NCBI GenBank assembly: GCA_036322875.1
Contig: AP027925.1
Coordinates: forward strand, 186,001 to 250,000
Length of the DNA stretch: 64,000 bases
Direction of reading: 5' to 3'
Source of the DNA: Paraimprobicoccus trichonymphae
GTDB taxonomy: Bacteria > Bacillota > Clostridia > Oscillospirales > Acutalibacteraceae
The notes under the pieces were generated by a model. That model saw only the letters and a program-made list of their open reading frames with translations. It ran no database searches and was not told the DNA's origin. The position numbers and the translations under genes were made by a program. Of the stretch, positions 35,936-46,098 are shown in pieces. Position 1 is the stretch's first letter; every line of letters starts with the position of its first letter.

Positions 35936-36214
35936 ATGGAAAATTATATTGGCATAGAAAAAATACGATATATATGCAAAGTAATGGGTTTACAATGGAC
36001 AAAACATTCGCTTGAAAAATTGCGAAACCGAAAGATTAATTGTAATGACATAAAAAATGCTATAATCACAGGAGATATTGTTGAGGAATTTCAGGGACAT
36101 TTTTCTTCTCCAATTTTTCATGTAATTGGTTCATCTGAAGGTGGCAAGTTTTTGCGTGTGGTTTGCACAGCCAATAAAAATTCAGTTGTAGTGATAACTG
36201 CTTATTATTTGTAA
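35936..36214 (+). CDS. DUF4258 protein
   Basis: This 92-residue protein has WTKHSLEKLRNRKINCNDIKNAIITGDIVEE followed by FHVIGSS and VVVITAY, the pattern of DUF4258, a small RelE-like fold sometimes paired with an antitoxin. No antitoxin gene is adjacent. It starts 12 bases after rpmA with no strong ribosome site, so coupling is likely. Confidence 0.7.
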   Translation: MENYIGIEKIRYICKVMGLQWTKHSLEKLRNRKINCNDIKNAIITGDIVEEFQGHFSSPIFHVIGSSEGGKFLRVVCTANKNSVVVITAYYL

Positions 36215-36433
36215 TAGTGAAAAAGTAATTTGTCGTAAATTGAACATAATTAGTACTAAAATTTTAGAGAGTTTTATATAAATATGTTCTTTTTAATACT
36301 AAAGTTACGTTATAAAATATATATTTTATCGAAATTTTTTAACTTAAAATTTATATTTTTTTATGTTAAAAAAATATAAGTCTTTAGCTTTGAGAAAATA
36401 TATATTAATTTAAATAAAAAGGACCAACAAAAT

Positions 36434-37201
36434 TTGAAATTGTTTAGTAAAATTTACAAAATTTTTATTTTTGCTTTTTTATATTTGCCTGTTTTTATAT
36501 TAGTATTTTTCTCATTTAATAATTCAAAAAGTAGAATAGTTTGGTCAGGTTTTACTTTCGCATGGTATATAAAATTATTTAGCAATAAATACATTTTAAG
36601 TGCTTTTTTAAATACCGTGGAAATAGCAACAATATCTTCAATTGTTTCAACTATTTTTGGGACAGTTTCAGCTTTTGGCATTTTTAGTTGTAAAAGTAAA
36701 ACTAAAAAACTAATTTTGAATATAACTAATTTGCCTATGTTAAATCCTGAAATAGTTACCGGTATTTCTCTTATGATTTTATTTGTATACTTTCGTAACA
36801 CATTAGGATTTTTAAAATTTGGAATGCTTACTGTAACGATAGCACATATAACTTTTTGCTTACCTTACGTAATTTTGTCTATACTTCAAAAACTTAATCA
36901 GTTAGATCCAAATTTTTATGAAGCTGCTTTAGATTTAGGTTGCACACCTTCTAAAGCGATTTTTTACACAATACTACCTGAAATTCTGCCAAATATTTCA
37001 TCTGGGATTTTGCTTTGTTTTACTATGTCTATTGATGATTTTTTAATAAGTTATTTTACTAACGGAAATGTACAAACATTACCAATTTTAATTTATTCAA
37101 TGACCCAAAAATTAGTAAGTCCTGAAATAAATGCTCTTTCTAGTGTAATGTTTTTAATTATTATAACTTTAATTTTTGTTAATAAAAAAAAAAAATCATA
37201 A
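36434..37201 (+). CDS. potC: Spermidine/putrescine-type ABC permease PotC
   Basis: The 255-residue permease has six membrane segments. The cytoplasmic EAA loop reads FYEAALDLGCTPSKAIFYTILPEILPNI, and SIDDFLISYFTNG is typical of PotC. The start is TTG 36434 after AAAAGGA. PotA, PotB and PotD are not adjacent, so partners must lie elsewhere or be lost. Confidence 0.88.
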   Translation: MKLFSKIYKIFIFAFLYLPVFILVFFSFNNSKSRIVWSGFTFAWYIKLFSNKYILSAFLNTVEIATISSIVSTIFGTVSAFGIFSCKSKTKKLILNITNLPMLNPEIVTGISLMILFVYFRNTLGFLKFGMLTVTIAHITFCLPYVILSILQKLNQLDPNFYEAALDLGCTPSKAIFYTILPEILPNISSGILLCFTMSIDDFLISYFTNGNVQTLPILIYSMTQKLVSPEINALSSVMFLIIITLIFVNKKKKS

Positions 37202-37299
37202 AATGACTAATTTTTAAATTGTTTAATAACTTTTTATTTTGAATTTTATCAAATTAATTAACATATCTATTTTAATGATATTTTTTTGGGAGCTAAAAT

Positions 37300-38304
37300 T
37301 TGAAAAAATTTAAAATTATAATTTTATTTATTTTAAGTATAATTTTTATTTATATAGTTTATGTTTTGTTAAATAATTCAAATAATTATACGCCTGATTC
37401 AAATATTGAATATACCAACACAGAAGAGTTTATAGAAAATAATGCAAAAGAAGACATAAATTTAAAATACGTACCGATAGTTATATCAACTGATAACAAT
37501 TATACTTATCCGGCTGTTGTTTCCATGACATCTTTACTGGAAAATTCAGATAAAAATGTATTTTATAAAATACATGTTCTTATATCTAATGAATTCTCGA
37601 AAGAAAGCAAAAATAAATTATTATGGTTAGAAACAAAATACGATAATTGTTGTATAAAATTTGTTAATATGAAAAATATTTTTGAAGATGCTTTTGTGAG
37701 CGGTTATATTACAAAAGAAACTTATTTTAAACTGAAAATACCAAGTATTTTAAAAGAAGAAAAAAAATGCATTTATTTGGATACAGATACAATTATTTTG
37801 GAAGATTTGTATCAATTGTATAATTTGAACATAAAAAACTGCTATGTAGCTGGTGTTGCAGACACAATTAGAAGTTCGGATAATAAAAAACTACTAGAAA
37901 ATTTAAAAATTTCAAATTTAAACAAGTATATAAATTGTGGAGTTTTATTACTTAATTTAGAAAAATGTAGAGCTTCTAACATAGAAATGCAGTTTAAAAA
38001 ATTTATAAGTGAAAGAAAAGAAATTTTTCATCATGACCAAGACACAATAAATACAATATGTTATGACGGAATATTTGAGTTACCGTTTAAATTTAATGTT
38101 CAAACTTATTATAATTTAAATGATAAAAGTCCAAAAGAATTTAGCAAAAAAGAGTGGGACGAAGGAGTAGAAAAACCAGTAATAATACATTATCCTGGTA
38201 AAAAACCTTGGAATACCCTAACGTGGTATGCTGAAAAATTCTGGTTATATGCGAAACACACTCCTTATATTGAAGAAATTAGAATAAAATATAAACAAAG
38301 TTAA
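37300..38304 (+). CDS. Membrane-anchored GT8 glycosyltransferase, copy A
   Basis: An N-terminal helix (IILFILSIIFIYIVYVLL) anchors a family-8 glycosyltransferase domain. It shows VPIVISTDNNYTYPAVVSMTSLLEN, the DxD metal site YLDTDTII, NCGVLLLNLEKCR, HDQDTINTI and HYPGKKPWN. The family transfers glucose or galactose from UDP-sugars and retains configuration. The orientation with the catalytic domain outside would be unusual and is not proven. The TTG start has GGGAG upstream. A tandem paralogue follows. Confidence 0.9.
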   Translation: MKKFKIIILFILSIIFIYIVYVLLNNSNNYTPDSNIEYTNTEEFIENNAKEDINLKYVPIVISTDNNYTYPAVVSMTSLLENSDKNVFYKIHVLISNEFSKESKNKLLWLETKYDNCCIKFVNMKNIFEDAFVSGYITKETYFKLKIPSILKEEKKCIYLDTDTIILEDLYQLYNLNIKNCYVAGVADTIRSSDNKKLLENLKISNLNKYINCGVLLLNLEKCRASNIEMQFKKFISERKEIFHHDQDTINTICYDGIFELPFKFNVQTYYNLNDKSPKEFSKKEWDEGVEKPVIIHYPGKKPWNTLTWYAEKFWLYAKHTPYIEEIRIKYKQS

Positions 38305-38327
38305 TAGTATTTTTGGGGAGCTAAAAC

Positions 38328-39338
38328 TTGAAAAAAATTAAAGATCTCAAAAACATAGTTTTGCTTGTTTTAAGTATATTTTTTGTTTTTATAATTTATA
38401 TTTTGATAGCTAGGTGCAATAATGCCAAACCAAATGAAAATACTAAACATGTCTTAAATGAAAACACAAAAAAAACTACAGAAGAAGATATAAATTTAAA
38501 ATATGTACCAATAGTTATATCTACAAATAATAATTACATATATCCTGCTGTTGTCTCTATGACATCATTATTAGAAAATTCAGATAAAAGTGTTTTTTAT
38601 AAAATACATGTTTTCGTTTCTAATGAATTTTCAGAAAAAAACAAAGATAAATTATTATGGTTAGAAACGAAATATAAAAATTGCTGTTTAGAATTTGTTG
38701 ATATGAAGAATATGTTTAACGATGCCTTCGTAAGCGGTCATGTCACAAAAGAAACTTATTTTAGATTAAAAATACCTAGCATTTTAAGTGAGGAAAAAAA
38801 GTGTATTTATTTGGATGTAGATACAATAATCTCAAAAGATTTATACGAATTGTACAGTTTTAATATTGAAAAATATTATATCGCTGGTGTACCGGATCGT
38901 ATTAGAGGAATAAAAGACAAAGAAAGAGAAAATAATTTAGGAGTACCTTTAAATAGATATATAAATGCTGGGGTTTTATTATTTAATTTAGAAAAATGTA
39001 GAGTTTCCAATATAGAAATGCAGTTTGAAAAATTTATAAATGAAAGAAAAGAAATTAGTCTTCATGATCAAGATACTATAAATGCAGTATGCTATGATGG
39101 GATATTTGATTTGCCGTTTAAATTTAACGTTCAATTATGTTGTGATTTGAGTAATGAAAGTCCTAAAGGTGTTATCAAAAAAGAATGGGATGAAGGAATA
39201 GAAAATCCAGTAATAATACACTATCCTGGTACAAAACCTTGGAATAGCTTAACATGGTATGCAACAAAATGGTGGGTATACGCAAAACACACCCCTTATA
39301 TTGAAGAAATTAGATTAAAATATAAGCATTCTCATTGA
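38328..39338 (+). CDS. Membrane-anchored GT8 glycosyltransferase, copy B
   Basis: This is a close paralogue of copy A along its whole length, with DVDT as metal site, NAGVLLFNLEKCR, HDQDTINAV and HYPGTKPWN. The same GGGGAGCTAAAAC leader precedes a TTG start, 23 bases after copy A, so the pair arose by tandem duplication including the ribosome site. The stem region between helix and catalytic domain is the most diverged part, which suggests different placement or acceptor. A dispersed repeat begins at its stop codon. Confidence 0.9.
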   Translation: MKKIKDLKNIVLLVLSIFFVFIIYILIARCNNAKPNENTKHVLNENTKKTTEEDINLKYVPIVISTNNNYIYPAVVSMTSLLENSDKSVFYKIHVFVSNEFSEKNKDKLLWLETKYKNCCLEFVDMKNMFNDAFVSGHVTKETYFRLKIPSILSEEKKCIYLDVDTIISKDLYELYSFNIEKYYIAGVPDRIRGIKDKERENNLGVPLNRYINAGVLLFNLEKCRVSNIEMQFEKFINERKEISLHDQDTINAVCYDGIFDLPFKFNVQLCCDLSNESPKGVIKKEWDEGIENPVIIHYPGTKPWNSLTWYATKWWVYAKHTPYIEEIRLKYKHSH

Positions 39339-39592
39339 CACTCTGCTTGGCGCAGATTCTTGGTTCTACACCCTCAGCGATTACTCGTCTTACGTAAACT
39401 CCATTTCATTTCAAGCGCAAATTTCAATGAGCCTCACGGCATCTTTTTTCATGCTTTAAGTTTAAATTTGGTTTTCGTTGAAGCATTCTTAAGATTTTGG
39501 CATACCATTATTTTTTGTCAATATTTTTGCGATTCTTTCGCTAATAATAAATATTTAGCGGTTTTTTCGCAGTTTTATATAAATAAAGGTTT
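39336..39592 (-). repeat. Promoter-bearing dispersed repeat, copy 6
   Basis: It has TTGACA (39521-39516), a 16-base spacer and CAAAAT (39499-39494), with the upstream hairpin CCGCTAAA/TTAGCG. The GAGTGTCAA end overlaps the stop of GT8 copy B, and the last hairpin is shortened to TGCGCCAAGCA. It would transcribe antisense into the glycosyltransferase gene. Confidence 0.8.
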
Positions 39593-39727
39593 CGTTTTTC
39601 AAATGACAACTATACCTGTCATGATTTGATTTCAAAAAATTCTATATCAGACAAACGAAACACACAGAAAATAGAGCGTTCTCATTGTTAGACCTGTCCA
39701 TAAACAAAAAAATGGTAAAATAAACAA

Positions 39728-40560
39728 ATGAATAAGTATGAAAAATTACAAAAACAATAAGACCAAAATTTCAAATTAATCACAGGCGTCAAAAAAGAGC
39801 GGTATTCAAAAAATGCTGAAAATCTTAAAAAAAGATTATCAATCAACACACAGAAAAAGTGGAAGGAAGGGACTTTCAGTTGAACTCAGACGCACTTGAA
39901 TATTGGCGAGAATACAGAAATATGCGTCATATGGCTTTGGATTATGAAGTACCAAAATCAACGCTATGCAAATATATAATTTGGGTGGAAGATGTGCTAA
40001 GATGGTCGGAAGAGTTCAAAATCAAAGATATTAAAAAACGTTTTAAATCCGATAATACTGAAAAAATAATTTTGAAATGTTACTCTTAGATGTTGAAGAA
40101 CATCCGATTGAGATGCCGAAGTACAAACAAAAAGTATCATATTCAGGTAAAAAAAGAGGCACACAACAAAATATCAAATTTCAGCCAATACAAAAACACG
40201 TGAAATATCTGATGTTTTTAATGCAATCGGCGCAACACATGATTTTGTAATATTTAAAAATTCTTTAGCCAAAATACTCGGGAAAGAAGCTAAAATTTAT
40301 GCAGATAAGGGATATCAAGGAATTCAAAAATTTTTTCCGAATGATGAAATACTAAAAAAAGCTACAAAAAATCATCCTCTCACTGAAGAAAAAATCATTG
40401 AAAATAAGCTTTTAGCACAAAAAAGAATCACAATTGAACACATTAATAGGGAAATAAAAATATTTAGAATTTGTAAATAAACTTACAGAAACAAAGGGAA
40501 AAGAGGTTTACTCCGGGCCAAATTAATTGCAAGTTTGTATAACCATAGGTTGGCTTTTTG
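39728..40560 (+). pseudogene. IS5-family transposase remnant
   Basis: Frames read KYEKLQKQ, DQNFKLITGVKKERYSKN, YQSTHRKSGRKGLSVE, LEYWREYRNMRHMALDYEVPKSTLCKYIIWVEDVL and LDVEEHPIEMPKYKQK. They continue KIYADKGYQGIQKFFPND, PLTEEKIIENKLLAQKRITIEHINREIKIF and RAKLIASLYNHRL. This is the IS5-type N-terminal helix-turn-helix and DDE domain in order. At least four frameshifts separate the pieces. Confidence 0.8.
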
Positions 40561-40830
40561 AGCTTTAGAAACATGTCTACTATTGTTTTGTAATATTTAT
40601 TACTTCGATAATTACGGCGGCAATCTTTGTAAATATACCTTTGTTTTCCTTTAACAATCCCACTTTTTTTGATTTTTTTAATACACACACTCCGGGCATT
40701 TCATAATTCTTTACCTCTGAATTACAAAAATGCCATTTTTTATTTCTTATATACTTTTTGCGCTGCCGATTTTGTCTTATTATTGTAATTAAATAAATGT
40801 TTTCTCTTATCTCTGTTTTTTCGCTCAACA
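40561..40830 (-). pseudogene. IS1/InsA-type zinc-finger fragment
   Basis: Minus frames give KWHFCNSEVKNYEMPGVC, then after a shift KKSGIVKGKQRYIYKDCRRNYRSN. That is the zinc-finger/HTH start of an IS1-type transposase with one Cys changed to Tyr. It abuts the end of the IS5 remnant, which suggests nested insertions. Confidence 0.55.
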
Positions 40831-41164
40831 AACCAAATTGATTTTATTTTTCTCGCATTTATGATTTTACTACTTTAAATATCTTTTGTCTGTTTATACA
40901 AAAAAGATATAAGAAAGTCAGAATAGAAACAGAATAGATTTTAAGAAAAGAGTTAAAAAATTTAAACTTTTGGTAATGTCAAATAAAAGATGAAGCTGAT
41001 ACAATTGATGGAAATAATATTTTGGCAACTATGTTGCTGTGGCATTCAAAATGCTTTTTTCGCTATTTCAGTACAGTATGAAAGTTTTTTTGTTTACATT
41101 AATAATAAAAAATATCGAAGAGCTAAAAAACAATAAATTAGTTTCATATACTTCCATAGACAAA
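40831..41164. other. Intergenic, 330 bases
   Basis: No coding potential recognised. AT-rich spacer between IS remnants and the terminator of the zinc-ribbon gene. Confidence 0.4.
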
Positions 41165-41190
41165 AAAATGACTCCTATTAGGAGTCCTAA
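41162..41190 (-). terminator. Rho-independent terminator of the zinc-ribbon gene
   Basis: On the minus strand GACTCCTA-ATA-GGAGTC forms a tight hairpin followed by A and seven T, 15 to 40 bases after the stop at 41205. Confidence 0.85.
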
Positions 41191-41204
41191 AAATTATCTG
41201 TAAC

Positions 41205-41573
41205 TTAGTTATTTTTATAGTTTTGATTATTACTATAATTGTTTCTACTATAACTATCATTATTTTCAGCTCTTTTTTTTTGAAAACATTCACTACAATA
41301 AACATCCTTATTACCAACAGGAACAAAAGGAACTTTTGCTGGTCCATGGCATAAAGCACAAGTTGTATCATAGAGTTTACGCTGTTTGTAACCACTAGAG
41401 TTATTGTTATTCTTTGCTTTATCTGCTTCGCGGCATTCTCTACATTTTTTAGGTTCATTCTCAAAACCCCTTTCAGCGTAGAAACTTTGTTCGCCAGCAG
41501 AAAAAACAAAATCTTCACCACAAACAACACATCTTAAAACCTTATCTTCGTAATCATTATTTGCTTCTGACAT
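41205..41573 (-). CDS. Double zinc-ribbon protein (CxxC-x17-CxxC type)
   Basis: The 122-residue protein starts at ATG 41573, nine bases after GAGGTGA, rather than at the overlapping GTG 41585. It has CVVCGEDFVFSAGEQSFYAERGFENEPKKCRECR, a known small zinc-ribbon domain, then CALCHGPAKVPFVPVGNKDVYCSECF, the CxxC-x17-CxxC motif. The tail is Asn/Tyr-rich and disordered. Such proteins are common in Clostridia and of unknown function. It has its own terminator. Confidence 0.85.
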   Translation of the reverse strand: MSEANNDYEDKVLRCVVCGEDFVFSAGEQSFYAERGFENEPKKCRECREADKAKNNNNSSGYKQRKLYDTTCALCHGPAKVPFVPVGNKDVYCSECFQKKRAENNDSYSRNNYSNNQNYKNN

Positions 41574-41613
41574 AATTTTACTCACCTCTCTTTAAAAATA
41601 TACTTCAATAAAC

Positions 41614-41686
41614 GCCCTAGGACGGGTTTGCACCGACATCTCTGTGAATTATAACAACGCTCTACTATCAACTAAGCTACTTGGGC
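41614..41686 (-). tRNA. Degenerate tRNA-like sequence
   Basis: On the minus strand GCCCAAG and CTAGGGC can pair at six of seven positions. A D-arm GCTT/GAGC and a T-arm with TGCAAAC loop follow in normal order over 73 bases. The anticodon stem is short (TTGT/ACAG) with an eight-base loop, and the T stem has a mismatch, so no anticodon can be assigned. It may be a decayed tRNA or an upstream structured leader of the zinc-ribbon gene. Confidence 0.45.
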
Positions 41687-42150
41687 ACAAAAAACTTACT
41701 GAGATTATAATTACATTATAGATTTAAATCAGAATAAAGTCAATAAATATTTTTTTTGTTAATTTCACTAAAAAATATCGAAAAATCATACATATGAAAC
41801 AGAGCGAAAAGCCAATTCTTAATAATGTTAGTAGATAAAACTGTATTTTGAAACAAATATAGTTAAAAAATTTAGTGAATAACAAAAATAATTATCAATT
41901 AATAAATATTCAAAAAATATACATAAAAAAATTATAAAAATTTAAGAAATTTTCACTTGATATTTAACTGTAAACCATAGTAAAACAACGCAAATAAACA
42001 TAAAAAATTTGTCTCAAAGCTTATAAAATGGTGATTGTAGAAAATCCAATTAGCAGATTTTTTATGCAAAAAAAATTATTAATAGCAATACTTTATTGCA
42101 TTGCCAAGAGTAATAACAAAAAATCATAGATTAATCAAAAAAATAAGTAT
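41687..42150. other. Intergenic, 464 bases
   Basis: AT-rich. Nothing recognised between the tRNA-like sequence and the IS630 element. Confidence 0.4.
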
Positions 42151-42978
42151 TATAGCTATTCCGATTTAAAATAAGCTGCGATAGATTCCTGAATTGTTAA
42201 GTAATTTTTAGAATTAAAGCGCAACCAATCTTTTAAATTCGCCCATAATTTTTCAATTTTATTTTTGTTCGGAGAATATAGCGGAAGCCAAACGATGTGG
42301 CATTTATATAAGCATGCAATTTTTTCGAGTTCTAATTTTTTGTGAAAATTAGCGTTGTCCGTCACAATTATGCTGTTTTGACGTAAAACTGGGCAGAGTT
42401 CATGCTTAAACCAAATTTGAAAAAATGCCGCAGACATTGACCATTTGTACATTCTGGCTGCAATCAGTTTTTCGTTAATTTGACTCGCAACGATATTTAT
42501 ACGCTTGAATTTTCGTCCGGGCTCAGGAATAAAAACTCTTTTTCCAGTTTCCGAACAGCCATAATGTTTTGCCATAAACGTACTAACACCGCATTCTTCA
42601 ATATAGGCAATGTCGGCATCAGCTTAGACGTTTTTTCATCGAATTCTTAACATTTTGTTTTGCCCCTTTCGATGTAAAAATATTCTTTTTTTTAAAGTGA
42701 TCCCTATTCGTTCCAAAGCATCGAATGTCGAACCACCAAATTTTTTTGCTATTTCTGAAAGCATTGCGCCGGGATGTCCTTCGATGTAAGATTCAAGTTC
42801 TTCGGTGGAAAGTTTCGTCACAGTCCTCCTTTTTAACCGATTTTCTAAACTTCCTGTTTCGTTTAAAAGTTTTTCCCACGCTTTTTTTGAACTTACGCTT
42901 ACATCCAATTCTCGAGTGTTTTTTTAATATGACATCGTTTGATTATACCACAGATTGTTTTTAATCGGAACAGCTATA
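42151..42978 (-). mobile_element. IS630-family element
   Basis: The ends are imperfect inverted repeats, TATAGCTATTCCGATT (42151-42166) and AATCGGAACAGCTATA (42963-42978), with TA at both borders as in IS630/Tc1-type insertions. It contains a frameshifted transposase. A short piece of the same 3' end is found at about 45880-46003. Confidence 0.8.
42156..42908 (-). pseudogene. IS630 transposase, frameshifted
   Basis: The N-terminal part (42636-42908) is the HTH region (NETGSLENRLKRRTVTKLSTEELESYIEGHPGAMLSEIAKKFGGS). The C-terminal part (42156-42575) is the DDE domain with VTDNANFHK and VWLPLYSPNKNKIEKLWANLK. The middle at 42576-42635 contains DAD and EECGV in other frames. One or two frameshifts separate the halves; programmed shifting is possible in this family but not shown. 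Confidence 0.8.
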
Positions 42979-43074
42979 ATCTAGGTAACAAAAAACCTGA
43001 AATAGAAATTTTTAGAGAAATTTTCATGACAGATACCTATTTTATCAACACAACATTCGTTAAAATAGACAATA

Positions 43075-44169
43075 TCAATTTGGAGAGAATTCCATTATAG
43101 TTCCACCGCCTATTACAATATCATTTTGGTAAATAACGACAGCTTGTCCGGGGGTAATTGCTTTTTGCAATTTTTCAAACTCTACATGCAGTTTGTCTCC
43201 TTCCACCTGTTCAACTAAACATGGTTGTTCCTCTTGATTGTACCTAATTTTAGCTTTTGCTTTAATTTTAGTTTTTAAATTTTCACAAGATATTAAATTT
43301 ATATTTGTTGCTTCTAAGCTTTTAGAAAACAATTCTTCGAAAATTCCTAAAGTTATGGTATTATTAAAATATTTTTTTGAAACTACATAAAGTGGCTCTT
43401 TAAAAGATATTCCTAATCCTTTTCGTTGACCTATAGTGTAACAAATATGATTTTTGTGTTTTCCCAGAATACAATTGTTTTTGTCTATAAAATTTCCGTT
43501 TTTATAAGATTTTTTAGTATTATTTTTAATAAAATCAAAATATTTTTTATTTTGGACAAAACAAATATCTTGGCTATCTTTTTTTTTGTAATTTAAAAAA
43601 TTATTTTTTCTGGCTATTTCTTTAACATAAGTTTTTTCTAAATTTTCCAGAGGAAAAATAGTTTTAGAGAGCTGTTTTTGTGTCATAGAATACAAAAAAT
43701 AGCTTTGATCTTTTGTTTTATCTATGGCTTTTTTTAACAAGTATCTATTACTACAAATATCATATTCTATGCGTGCATAATGACCAGTAGCAATGTAATT
43801 AAAATCTAGTTCTTGGGTTTTTTCTAGCAATTTTCCAAATTTAATATATCTATTACAATCTATACACGGATTAGGAGTTAGACCTATTTCGTAATCATTT
43901 ATAAATTTTTTTATTACTTTTTGTTTAAATTCATTTTTAAAATTAAATACATAATATGGAATATCTAACAAGTTTGCCACATTCCTTGCATCTTCTACAT
44001 CAGAAATAGAACAACAAGTTTTTTGAGAGTTCGAAAAATTATCTTCATCTTCAAACAGTTTCATGGTTACACCTGTACATTGATATCCTAAATTTTTTAT
44101 TAAATACGCACTTACTGAGCTATCCAAGCCGCCACTCATTGCAATTAAAATTTTTTTCTGTTTTGACAT
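43075..44169 (-). CDS. mnmA: tRNA-uridine 2-sulfurtransferase MnmA
   Basis: MnmA thiolates uridine 34 of Lys, Glu and Gln tRNAs. The PP-loop SGGLDSSVSA lies at residue 13. The first catalytic Cys is in LTPNPCIDCNRYIKF, the second in SQDICFV, and the ATGHYARIE stretch is typical. The 364-residue length is normal. The cysteine desulfurase partner is not nearby. Confidence 0.96.
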   Translation of the reverse strand: MSKQKKILIAMSGGLDSSVSAYLIKNLGYQCTGVTMKLFEDEDNFSNSQKTCCSISDVEDARNVANLLDIPYYVFNFKNEFKQKVIKKFINDYEIGLTPNPCIDCNRYIKFGKLLEKTQELDFNYIATGHYARIEYDICSNRYLLKKAIDKTKDQSYFLYSMTQKQLSKTIFPLENLEKTYVKEIARKNNFLNYKKKDSQDICFVQNKKYFDFIKNNTKKSYKNGNFIDKNNCILGKHKNHICYTIGQRKGLGISFKEPLYVVSKKYFNNTITLGIFEELFSKSLEATNINLISCENLKTKIKAKAKIRYNQEEQPCLVEQVEGDKLHVEFEKLQKAITPGQAVVIYQNDIVIGGGTIMEFSPN

Positions 44170-44395
44170 AATCTTTAAGATTATACTTTAAAAAATCTAT
44201 TTTTCATCAAATAAATCAATATTTTAAGTTTATATTTTTAAAAAATTTTCATTTTTTTAATATATTTTAGTTTAAATAGTGATTATTCGCGAGAGCAAAT
44301 AATAAAAAGAATTGTTAAATTTTTTAGATATTATCATGTGATTTAAGAGGATAAATCCATATGCCGAAGATTAAGTTCCAAATTGTAAATTACGT
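44170..44395. other. Intergenic
   Basis: No recognised feature. Confidence 0.3.
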
Positions 44396-45715
44396 TTATT
44401 TCTTTAGCTGTTTCTTCAACAATTTTTTTACTTCTTCAAGTTTATCGCTTGCAAAAAATGAAACAATATATGTCATATGAGTTGATTGAGATGCACCTAT
44501 GTTTAATAATAAAATTTTTTTGTCGATATTACTTGAAAATTTATTTGCGTTATTTGATTTTTCGAGGTTCACTTTACCACTTGGATTACAAATACTCAAT
44601 TTATAGCCTTTACCTTTAGCCCTACCGTCCCATAACACAATGTATATATTAAAATCTGCGTTTGAAATTTTTTCTTTTTTTGTATTATTTTTAGCCAATT
44701 TTTCTAAATTATATATTTCTTTTTCTATATCATTTATATTTGAGATTAAAATTTTAGCATTTGCATTTTTTTATATTTCATATATTAAATTTTTGATTTT
44801 TGAAAAGATAACATTCTTAGTACTGGTACAAAGTCCAATTTTTCCGAATGTTTCACATGACATACTAACACATTCGTTTATTAATTTTAGTAAATACTCT
44901 GCTATTTTAATTAAATTATTATAAATTCCCATTGATAAAATATTTTTTAATTCAGCAATTATTAAGATTAAGTACATTACAAATTATTTTTCTACTAATT
45001 TTGATGGTATCTATTGAATTTATATTATTTAAATAAGTATCTATAACGTTAATTTGTTTAGTGATTGTAAAAATCAATTTTGTTATCTTACATTTTTTGA
45101 GCTCGCTATATTTTAACATTTCATTGTGAAGATTTTTGAATTTTTCATTTTTATATAAAAGTAATATTTCAAGATGATACTTAAGTTACTTTAAAGTTAT
45201 GTTATTTATTTTATATATTTCTTCTAATGTTATGGATTTGTTTAATTTTTCTAATAGTTCAGTATAAATATTTTTTAAAATTTCTCCAAAAACTTCAATT
45301 TTTTGATCATTAAGAGGTTTAAATGCACATTTTAATCTACTAATATTTAATCCAATCGCTTTTAATATATCAAAATCTATAGAAGCGTACATGTTTACAA
45401 AATTTTCAGCTTTTTCAATTATATCAGTATCGACATTTTTAATTTTTGCACTAATATTATTTTCGTTAACTTTTTTTACAAAAGCAAATTTAATATTTTT
45501 TTCATCGTTTGCAATTCTTTGATTTAATGAACTAAAAAATGTACGAAATTTTGTATTATTTGTATCAGATGAAGTAGCTATTTTAATTTCTTTTTTTATT
45601 TTTTCTACTAATTTTTTTATTTCACTATTAAATTCTTTAATTAATTTATTAATATTTATAGTATAATCAAAATATTTTGTAAACTCATATCTATTGTTTT
45701 AGTAATTTGTTAAGC
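44396..45715 (-). pseudogene. Large decayed hypothetical gene
   Basis: Three protein-like blocks lie in order. 45186-45700 reads KLIKEFNSEIKKLVEKIKKEIKIATSSD on to FGEILKNIYTELLEKLNKSI with no start codon. 44771-44977 reads IKIAEYLLKLINECVSMSCETFGKIG. 44396-44730 reads KISNADFNIYIVLWDGRAKGKGYKL on to ASDKLEEVKKLL. Stops and frame changes separate them. Helical, Lys-rich and unlike any family I recognise. It was probably an effector-like gene of about 430 codons. Confidence 0.55.
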
Positions 45716-46098
45716 TATTGTTTTTTTTAAGTTGTTTATACAATTTTCACAGGTTTTTATAATTTCTTCATAAAAGAATTTGTAAATCTACTGAAAAATG
45801 CGATGTTTTAGAAACAGATTAGTTGTTGTAAAAAAACAATATTTGAATTCGATGAAAAAATGTCTAAGCCGATGCCGACGTTGCCTATATTATTGAAAAA
45901 TTATGGGCAAATTTAAAAAATTGGTTGCGTTTTAATTTTAAAAATTACTTAACAGTTTAAGAATCTATCGCAGCTTATTTTAAATCGGAATAGCTATAGT
46001 GACTTATTTAAAAACCAGATGTTCAAATTTAGATGAACTATTTGTTAATGTATTTGACTTTTTAGAAAAAAACTGAAAAAATATAATGGGTGTTGATT
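45716..46098. other. Intergenic with IS630 3'-end fragment
   Basis: About 45880-46003 on the plus strand reads IIEKLWANLKNWLRF then KNYLTV-stop-ESIAAYFKSE and ends in AATCGGAATAGCTATAGT, the terminal repeat of the IS630 element at 42151. It is a solo 3' fragment. Confidence 0.75.
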
